Below, one piece after another: positions 11,485 to 17,149 of a stretch of DNA of 17,149 bases (the first letter of the stretch is position 1; each line of letters begins with the position of its first letter). A program made the translations under genes and the position numbers. Origin of the DNA: Promethearchaeota archaeon (lineage in GTDB: Archaea; Asgardarchaeota; Lokiarchaeia; Sigynarchaeales; SOKP01); contig JAGXNR010000053.1 in assembly GCA_019894875.1 (NCBI GenBank), forward strand, positions 1 through 17,149. The letters are read 5' to 3'. A model generated the notes under the pieces. The model was not told the origin of the DNA and made no database searches. It worked only from the letters and a program-made list of their open reading frames with translations.

Positions 11485-14445
11485 TTATAATATCCTCCCA
11501 CAATTATAACAATATTTGTTTGTACTTTTGACTAGATTTCCACACCACTTACACTTTTTGTTACCCGTTAGATTACCTATGGAATTATCATTTGAAGAAT
11601 CCTTACTTCGATTCAATGAATCAACAATAAAGCGTTTTATTTGACTATTCACAGGTTCAGGTACACCTAACATTAAAGAATTCATCATATAATCAAATGA
11701 TTTTTTAACCTCACCTCGGCCAAGAGCATCAAATGCCATTTTAGCAATTGTTAGTGCTTTTTGTCCATCCGCAGAATTAATTGGTTTAGGCGGTGGCATG
11801 CCATAAATAATTAAATCCCTAATTTTATTGAGATCTATTTGTGTTGGAATTGTATTTGGTCTAGCATAAGTAGAATAGACAGGTTTATATCCATACGATG
11901 TCGGTTTGGGTTTGGGTTTAGGTTTGTATTTTTTATCTATTTTGAGAATATTATAGAGATCTTGATCCTTATTGATTGAAAACTTCCCCTTCATTGACTT
12001 TTGATTTTTATTGCGTTTCTTTTTGATAATTTGTGTATATAGTGTAAAAGAACCCACGCTTGAGATTATTACAATACCTGTGATATTTAGAAAAGATGTT
12101 ACTAATGTAATTTTGGAATTGAGAGGATCAGCAAGCCATGCCACTTCGAGTCCGTCAGAAAACCCATCTCCATCAGTGTCATGATTTAATGGATCTGTAT
12201 TATATCTAGAAACTTCCGCTCCATCTGTTAATCCATCATTATCAGTGTCAGGATCTTGTGGATCCGTTTGAAGATTAAATTCGTTAAGATTATTCAATCC
12301 ATCACCATCCTCATCCCCCGTTCCATCATTTAAATTAAGATCCAAATCGTTGATATATTCCCAATAATCCGGCATATTATCATTATCGGAATCCTGATCA
12401 TTTGCTAATGAACCTAATTGATATTCTAATAAATTATTCAACCCATCTCCATCATAATCTAATTCAGTATCATCTTGTAAAAGGTTTAAATTATTATTAT
12501 ATTCATAATAATCTGGTATATTATCATGATCAGAATCCGAATCGTTTGCTGATGATCCTAATTGACATTCTAATATATTTGTCAATCCATCGACATCAAA
12601 ATCCAAACTTGAATCATCTGTCAATGGATCTAACTCATTCAATACTTCATAATAATCATCCATTCCATCATCTTCCGTATCTGTTTCTAATGGATTTGTG
12701 ACAAATATTAATACTTCATCTCCATCACTTAATCCATCTCCATCCGTGTCTGGATTTACTCCATTTGTAAGATAAGTTAATAGTTCCAATCCATCTAACA
12801 ACCCATCACTATCAGTATCATCTAAAAGTGGATCAGTATCCCCATTAAATTCGAAATAATCATCTAATCCATCTGAATCAGTATCATTATTTGAGGGATC
12901 TAACCCTGCAAAAATCTCAAAAACATCCTCGAGCGAATCATTATCAGTATCATCTGAGATAGTATTATTAAGAGAAATTTCCCTGTTTCCCTGAATTGTG
13001 GCGAAAATCCCATAACCCGTAAACCCTGAAACTCCTTCTAACTGAATTATCCCCGAATACGAACCAAAACCTGTGTTTGTTGGTGAAGTTATTGTTAGAT
13101 CCTCAAATTCGTATATCACATCTTGAGTAACATTGCAAGCAAAGATATATAATTCTTCAATCAAACCCGTTCCATATAGAATAAATGAATATGATAAAGA
13201 ATTTCCAATTGGAGTAAATGAAACTGAACCAAATGTAGTATACAAAACAGCTGCTCCATTTATTCCATCAGATTGTTGTGGGTGATGAGTATATCCTAAG
13301 GATCCAGAATATGACACTGTATTTGAATACACATATGAATAACATTCCTCCATTGAAGTTACACCATCTCCATTTGTATCCGTAGCGTATTCTTTTGAGT
13401 GAAGGAAATAATAACTAAAAACTCCATGCTGTAAACTTGAGGTTTCTAAGCTGGACTCATCATCTTCACAAGCAGTCATTATATATCTGCCAATTTCTTG
13501 TACTTCAGGAATCACACCACCACTATGACATGAATCAACCACTACATATTTCTCAGTTGAATTTATGCTGTCCAATTTTGAATCAATCAATGAGTCTATA
13601 TAATAATTACTCGGAGAATCTGGAATTGAGTCATACGAACACAGATAGTGTGTCCCATCATCTAAAATGGCTTCATATTTATCTATTTTAAAACCATAGT
13701 CCGTAATGGTATTATCTGAAACAAAACGAATATAATATCTAGATACTGGTAAATAAGCGGACCAAAAATTATATCCATAATTTCCGCTATATTCTTCATA
13801 ATACCATCCTGATGCAACGTCCGAATCACCACATAAAGCATAATCGTAATAATATTCACAATCAAATCGATAAAAGTGAACCCTCATATAGACAGCTCCT
13901 GTTCGTGAAATACTCCAAATATTATCATAGTAGTTCGGATATGGATGAGGTGTCTCTGCAATCCAATTAATAGGCCCAACTTCAGTTCCAAAACCTCCAT
14001 GTCCAGAATAATAAAAGAAAAAGACGTCATCTTCATTGATCTGTGAAGCAACTTGATCAAATGCATTACTGATCGCATCTTTTGTAGCACTTGAATCTTG
14101 AAGATATAGGATATTTTCAGGCTTAAAATTATAGTCATTTATCAACATGGAATATACCGCTTGAGCATCATCATCACAATAATTTAAATCAGCTGTAGTT
14201 CCGGGATAATCTGATATACCAACAACAATCGCATATGCTTCTTTTGCTACCAATGAAGATGATATTTTAGGACTAATATCGAAATTCTCCTCAGGATTGT
14301 TTTTCGGTTGTGTAATATATTCATTTTCCAGTTCCAGATTTTTATTTTTGAACGTATTTAACTCAGAAACAGTAAAATGGCCTGAAAAAAGATAAACACC
14401 TATACAAACTAAACATATCAATATTAGAAATTTTTTGCTTTTAAT
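11485..14445 (-). CDS. Surface-anchored caspase-like protease with CUB-like insertion, EF-hand, TSP3 repeats, membrane helix and cytoplasmic zinc ribbon
   Basis: Residues are numbered from TTG 14421. A signal peptide or anchor (IKSKKFLILICLVCIGVYLF, counted from ATT 14445) precedes a C14 caspase-like domain (about 60-400) with YAIVVGISDYPG, catalytic His141 in YYSGHGG and Cys298 in VVDSCHSGG. Between these is a CUB-like insertion (about 165-262). D348-T-N-G-D-G...E359 is an EF-hand loop. A beta domain (about 398-485) is followed by about nine thrombospondin type-3 calcium repeats (490-766, DTDGDGLSDGDE type), a membrane helix (771-799, then KKKRNK), a KPKPKPKP linker, helices, and a C-terminal zinc ribbon C957xxC960...C971xxC974. 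The catalytic part should be extracellular and the ribbon cytoplasmic. GGAGGGG at 14451-14457 suits ATT 14443-14445 as start; TTG 14421 is too far from it. The substrate is unknown. Confidence 0.9.
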   Translation of the reverse strand: MKSKKFLILICLVCIGVYLFSGHFTVSELNTFKNKNLELENEYITQPKNNPEENFDISPKISSSLVAKEAYAIVVGISDYPGTTADLNYCDDDAQAVYSMLINDYNFKPENILYLQDSSATKDAISNAFDQVASQINEDDVFFFYYSGHGGFGTEVGPINWIAETPHPYPNYYDNIWSISRTGAVYMRVHFYRFDCEYYYDYALCGDSDVASGWYYEEYSGNYGYNFWSAYLPVSRYYIRFVSDNTITDYGFKIDKYEAILDDGTHYLCSYDSIPDSPSNYYIDSLIDSKLDSINSTEKYVVVDSCHSGGVIPEVQEIGRYIMTACEDDESSLETSSLQHGVFSYYFLHSKEYATDTNGDGVTSMEECYSYVYSNTVSYSGSLGYTHHPQQSDGINGAAVLYTTFGSVSFTPIGNSLSYSFILYGTGLIEELYIFACNVTQDVIYEFEDLTITSPTNTGFGSYSGIIQLEGVSGFTGYGIFATIQGNREISLNNTISDDTDNDSLEDVFEIFAGLDPSNNDTDSDGLDDYFEFNGDTDPLLDDTDSDGLLDGLELLTYLTNGVNPDTDGDGLSDGDEVLIFVTNPLETDTEDDGMDDYYEVLNELDPLTDDSSLDFDVDGLTNILECQLGSSANDSDSDHDNIPDYYEYNNNLNLLQDDTELDYDGDGLNNLLEYQLGSLANDQDSDNDNMPDYWEYINDLDLNLNDGTGDEDGDGLNNLNEFNLQTDPQDPDTDNDGLTDGAEVSRYNTDPLNHDTDGDGFSDGLEVAWLADPLNSKITLVTSFLNITGIVIISSVGSFTLYTQIIKKKRNKNQKSMKGKFSINKDQDLYNILKIDKKYKPKPKPKPTSYGYKPVYSTYARPNTIPTQIDLNKIRDLIIYGMPPPKPINSADGQKALTIAKMAFDALGRGEVKKSFDYMMNSLMLGVPEPVNSQIKRFIVDSLNRSKDSSNDNSIGNLTGNKKCKWCGNLVKSTNKYCYNCGRIL
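12124..12954 (-). repeat. Thrombospondin type-3 calcium-binding repeat tract within the caspase gene
   Basis: About nine acidic repeats, each built around D-x-D-x-D-G-x-x-D, correspond to residues 490-766. Within it, two consecutive blocks of about 47 residues (604-649 and 652-698) are near duplicates: D.DVDGLTNILECQLGS against D.DGDGLNNLLEYQLGS, then SDHDNIPDYYEY against SDNDNMPDYWEY. That points to an internal tandem duplication (DNA about 12328-12612). Confidence 0.8.
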
Positions 14446-14493
14446 AAAATCCCCTCCTCATTTACTAGAGTGCAGTTTGAAAATAAGATTTTT

Positions 14494-14507
14494 GAATAAT
14501 ATATGAA
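14494..14507 (-). promoter_or_regulatory. Possible TATA box of the caspase operon
   Basis: On the minus strand TTCATATATTATTC reads as a TATA-like element. A transcription start about 25 bases downstream falls near 14475, leaving a leader of about 30 bases that carries the strong Shine-Dalgarno GAGGAGGGG at 14451-14459. Confidence 0.4.
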
Positions 14508-14607
14508 TTTTCATTAAATCTTAATTTTTGTCAAAGATTAATTATTTTTTAATTATTTAAATATTTGGGTCTGAAATAATTTTCTAGTTGACATTCATGA
14601 ACCCTAT

Positions 14608-14757
14608 TTACTTATTTAGTAATCCTTGAAATTCATTAGGACTATCATATCACATTTTTTTTAGGCAAAATTCATCAAGGTAACAGATATTCTCTTTGTC
14701 GAATTCAACCTTGAATGCATTTCCTAACCAATATCTAAGCACGAATACTTCAAAATT
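14608..14757 (-). pseudogene. Decayed relative of the adjacent 100-residue gene
   Basis: Beyond the stop of the upstream small gene the same frame reopens after TAA 14758-14760: 35 codons, TGA 14650-14652, then 13 codons to TAA 14608-14610. The translation looks like protein: NFEVFVLRYWLGNAFKVEFD, KENICYLDEFCLKKM, then YDSPNEFQGLLNK. Two parts resemble the neighbour in the same order: YWLG-NAF against YWIGGFWGYAV, and SPNEFQGLLNK against NPEEFTACYEKVLNE. There is no start codon with a ribosome site, so a broken tandem paralogue is the likeliest reading. It fills much of the 14446-14769 spacer, which otherwise holds only the caspase promoter region. Confidence 0.35.
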
Positions 14758-14769
14758 TTAATAAAAGAA

Positions 14770-15072
14770 TTAAGAATTGTTGATATCGTCAAATTCATTT
14801 AAAACTTTCTCATAACATGCTGTAAATTCTTCAGGATTTTTGAAATTGATATGATTTACTTGACTAAAATCTGAGACATGTTCTACATCTACTTCTTCCC
14901 ATTGAAACTTCTCAGTATTTGGAAATCCGCTTTTCTTCTTACATTTAGCTAATCTTATTTTTATCACATCATTATCATCACGAATTCGCATTACAGCATA
15001 ACCCCAAAATCCACCAATCCAGTAAAAATGTAAACACTCATAATTAGTAGTAAAACTTCTTTCTTCTGTCAT
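14770..15072 (-). CDS. 100-residue protein of unknown function, rich in aromatic residues
   Basis: Family not recognised. The frame opens at TTG 15081, but ATG 15072 is a better start, with GGGG a few bases upstream. The N-terminal half has strand-forming aromatic segments (ECLHFYWIGGFWGYAVMRIR), then basic stretches (LAKCKKK), and a C-terminal helix-like NPEEFTACYEKVLNEF. The order of strands followed by a charged turn and a C-terminal helix suggests a small beta-sandwich or PH-like protein of the kind often found in archaeal hypothetical families; this is inference. There is no signal peptide or membrane span. A decayed copy of similar layout follows it, so the family may expand and decay locally. 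Confidence 0.6.
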   Translation of the reverse strand: MTEERSFTTNYECLHFYWIGGFWGYAVMRIRDDNDVIKIRLAKCKKKSGFPNTEKFQWEEVDVEHVSDFSQVNHINFKNPEEFTACYEKVLNEFDDINNS

Positions 15073-15081
15073 TTTTTTCAA

Positions 15082-15406
15082 ACCCCATTAATGTCTATAT
15101 TATTTTTTCCTGGGACTTTTTAAATCCAGCGCATTTTGATTGAGAATGAGTTGATTTTTATAATCATTCAATTATAATTTAAAAATTGAATCTAAGGTAT
15201 CCTGAGTAAAAATTAAAAGCATAAAAGCTTCTACTGTACAATTTTAATTTAAATCTGACATTGGATTATCTCAAATACCTTTGAAATTAATATCTAAAGA
15301 GTTTTTGAAAGAATCATGGTAGCATAAAAATATTGATAATTCAATAAAATTTAATTAGAAAACTGAAATAAATCTCATAGTTAGAAATATAATACAGTTG
15401 TTAAAG
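15082..15406. other. Spacer of about 325 bases without a gene
   Basis: No supportable coding frame on either strand. It contains one inverted repeat, ATTCAATT (15166-15173) and AATTGAAT (15184-15191) separated by ten bases, all A-T apart from one pair per arm. This could be a weak terminator for the NYN gene or a regulatory site, or chance. Confidence 0.3.
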
Positions 15407-16516
15407 TTAATTTTCAAAAAATTTCATCATTCCAAGAAATTTAATGTCTGGTATATTATACTTTTCATAAATTTCAGGTGTATTAATTCCAATAATCCGA
15501 GATTTAATTTTTTTATAACTCGCTATCCTCATAACCGGTAAATAATCTTTATCACTACTGACAATTACGAAACCTCTAATATTACATCGTTCAAGGATTT
15601 CTACACCATTAGCTATTAGATAATTATCAATATCACTATACCCCGCACCCTTTGATACTTTTAGAAGATGGAATATTTCCTTATTTGGATTTTTAGAGCA
15701 TAAATTTATAATAATATTATTTGGAATCTCGAGATCTTTGGCGGGTTTTGAGAAATATCGAATAATATAAGCGCTAGACGTATGGAAGGAATTTTCAATA
15801 TATTGTAATATAAAGTCATGGGCTTTTCTTAAAACATCCTCGAAATTATGAGGATATAATCCACGTAGAGTCCTAATAAAGTTTGGGAGATCAACCAAAA
15901 CTACAACTTTTTCTTGATGGTGCGCTAAAAAATTACTATATTCAAGACTATCCATAGTTAATAAAGGAATATCTTCGATTTTATAAAGACTATCATGAGT
16001 TTCTTGCATTTGTAAGATATCGGATAAAGAATCTGTTATTTTTTCTTTTTCTACCACATTTTTTTTTAACATTTTCTCCTTTACTTCAATTTCTAATTTA
16101 TTAGAATCTTCCATATCTTCATACAATATTATTTTTGGGTAGTTTCCTTCCCATTCATGATTACTAAAATTGTAACAATAGGGATCAATATTTGATTCAC
16201 ATATTTTTGAATTACATCTAAAAAATAGTAGAATATTCTGGTCTTCGTCAATTTTTAATTTCCGAAGTAAAGGTTTTTGACAAGTTTCGCAAATATCATT
16301 AAATAAATCTTCATCTTGAATATAATCATTTAACACTACAAAAGTGTCTTTTCCCTCTACACAGTTTTTATTCCAGCAATGATATTTACTATAAAAATCA
16401 TTCGAATCTGATTTTTTCAGCTGAGTCTTAGAGCAGAATGGACAAAATATTCTCTTCTTATAATAATTCTTTTTTATATCAATTGTTTCTACTTCTGATT
16501 TGAATAAGAAATACAT
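15407..16516 (-). CDS. NYN-domain (PIN-like) ribonuclease with two N-terminal zinc ribbons
   Basis: Likely metal-dependent RNase of the NYN/DUF88/LabA group. The catalytic acids are all present in the C-terminal domain (about 203-366): D209 in VVVLVDLPNF, D295 and D297 in GYSDIDNYLI, D322 and D324 in IVSSDKDYLPV. Two zinc ribbons precede it: C25-x2-C28...C47-x4-C52 and C76-x2-C79...C101-x4-C106, which could bind RNA, a ribosome or a protein. A charged low-complexity linker (about 130-200) separates the halves. ATG 16516 has no clear ribosome site. It is divergent from the zinc-ribbon gene at 16644, with 127 bases between them, so the two may share a promoter region. The target RNA is unknown; a defence or RNA-quality role is possible. 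Confidence 0.85.
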   Translation of the reverse strand: MYFLFKSEVETIDIKKNYYKKRIFCPFCSKTQLKKSDSNDFYSKYHCWNKNCVEGKDTFVVLNDYIQDEDLFNDICETCQKPLLRKLKIDEDQNILLFFRCNSKICESNIDPYCYNFSNHEWEGNYPKIILYEDMEDSNKLEIEVKEKMLKKNVVEKEKITDSLSDILQMQETHDSLYKIEDIPLLTMDSLEYSNFLAHHQEKVVVLVDLPNFIRTLRGLYPHNFEDVLRKAHDFILQYIENSFHTSSAYIIRYFSKPAKDLEIPNNIIINLCSKNPNKEIFHLLKVSKGAGYSDIDNYLIANGVEILERCNIRGFVIVSSDKDYLPVMRIASYKKIKSRIIGINTPEIYEKYNIPDIKFLGMMKFFEN

Positions 16517-16643
16517 TAAAAAAGCCCTACTTTTTAACTCTAATTTATTCTAATTATCTAACAAATTTAAGAATAGATGATTTAACCATTAATAACGTTT
16601 TCAAGTATAGAATTTAATATCATTCTTTCTTAATTATTAAAAG

Positions 16644-17149
16644 ATGAAAAAATTAACGGATAAAGAAATCCAATGGTTAGAAGCTTTTGCCAAAAAACAT
16701 GAATTCTTCGCATCCTTCCTACTCCACTACAAATTAAAAACTCACCTATCTAATAATCAATATTACTGGCTCCATCTCTACATTAATCAAGCACTAGACC
16801 AAGGAGATGTCTTATTGAATACCTCCGAAATTGAATTTTTAGAAGAACTCTCTACTAGGAATGAAAATTTAAGGGCATTATTCAACATTTATGAAGATAA
16901 AGGATACTTAGATAAAGGGAAATATGAAGAACTTTTAAGCCTGAAAGCAGAGATGATCGGAGACCCTAAGGAAGTGATGGCTCCAGAAAACTTTTTTAAG
17001 CATAAAGTCGTAAAAGTCCCTTGCCCCCACTGTAGTTCTCTTTGTTCACCCCAGATTCAGTTTTGTTCTAAATGTGGTGAACCCTTGCCTAAACTGGAAA
17101 ACATAAATGAGTCTTCGGGAACCTCAGAGATCTCTGATGAGGATTATAC
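16644..17149 (+). CDS. Zinc-ribbon protein of unknown function (partial, runs off window end)
   Basis: ATG 16644 opens a frame with no stop to the last base, giving 168 residues. The first 115 or so are helical and charged, with an aromatic-rich segment (HEFFASFLLHYKLKTHLS, YYWLHLYINQALDQGD). A zinc ribbon follows: C127-P-H-C130, then C141-S-K-C144-G (Cys134 in between may be a spare). The sequence then becomes acidic and serine-rich (SSGTSEISDED), like a linker to a further domain. Several adjacent codons end in C (TTC TTC, TCC TTC, CTC CAC TAC), unlike the strongly AT-ending neighbours. The ribosome site is weak. The function is unknown; its closest visible relation is that, like the NYN protein and the caspase, it carries a zinc ribbon. 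Confidence 0.7.
   Translation, partial: MKKLTDKEIQWLEAFAKKHEFFASFLLHYKLKTHLSNNQYYWLHLYINQALDQGDVLLNTSEIEFLEELSTRNENLRALFNIYEDKGYLDKGKYEELLSLKAEMIGDPKEVMAPENFFKHKVVKVPCPHCSSLCSPQIQFCSKCGEPLPKLENINESSGTSEISDEDY

Noticed and set aside
11900..11932. Short DNA repeat (GGTTTG units) in the caspase gene
   Set aside because: It simply encodes the KPKPKPKP linker on the minus strand; not an independent DNA element.
12402..12701. 99-codon plus-strand open frame opposite the caspase gene, rich in His, Leu and Asn
   Set aside because: It mirrors the acidic TSP3 repeats on the other strand; the repetitive His/Leu-rich translation is what antisense of D/N/G codons gives. No ribosome site.

Overview
The window most likely comes from an Asgard archaeon (Promethearchaeota, Lokiarchaeia-like). 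The reasons are a Ras/Rab-type small GTPase, a four-subunit group 3b [NiFe] hydrogenase of the Pyrococcus sulfhydrogenase type, a corrinoid protein/methyltransferase pair, many short zinc-ribbon proteins of unknown role, AT-rich spacers with archaeal TATA-like boxes, and good Shine-Dalgarno sites inside operons. The taxonomic call is inference; there is no rRNA or other marker gene here.

Layout. 1-142: C-terminal end of a TPR-type gene. 181-480 (-): 99-residue alpha/beta protein of unknown role. About 600-1150 (-): apparently decayed coding sequence. 1270-5236 (+): hydBGDA-like operon (beta FeS subunit, gamma FAD/NAD subunit, delta small subunit, alpha NiFe subunit), tightly packed, with a TATA box just upstream and a hairpin right after the last stop. 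5292-6721 (-): N-formylglutamate amidohydrolase-like protein, then a small PD-(D/E)XK-like nuclease whose 5' end overlaps a short membrane-helix ORF in another frame. 7015-8971 (+): a 52-residue basic protein, an MtaC-type corrinoid protein and a UroD/MtaA-type methyltransferase, translationally coupled and closed by a hairpin plus T-tract. 9400-9948 (+): GTPase with altered G3 and G4 motifs, flanked by a 30-base imperfect direct repeat. 10068-10631 (-): Isf-type iron-sulfur flavoprotein. 10864-14445 (-): two-gene operon, a large surface caspase-like protease followed directly by a two-helix membrane protein with a zinc-binding N-terminus. 14608-15072 (-): small unknown protein with what looks like a decayed relative behind it. 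15407-16516 (-): NYN-domain ribonuclease with two zinc ribbons, divergent from a zinc-ribbon protein that runs off the window end at 16644-17149 (+).

How they fit together. The hydrogenase would couple H2 to NADP(H), and the corrinoid module would move methyl groups toward a C1 carrier; both fit an H2/C1-based anaerobic metabolism. The second half is accessory in character. Its standout is the caspase-like protein: secretion signal, caspase fold interrupted by a CUB-like insertion between the catalytic His and Cys, an EF-hand loop, a long thrombospondin type-3 calcium repeat stalk, one membrane helix and a cytoplasmic tail ending in a zinc ribbon. With its co-transcribed zinc-binding membrane partner it is the best candidate here for an undescribed system, possibly a calcium-dependent cell-surface protease that signals across the membrane. 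That role is a hypothesis.
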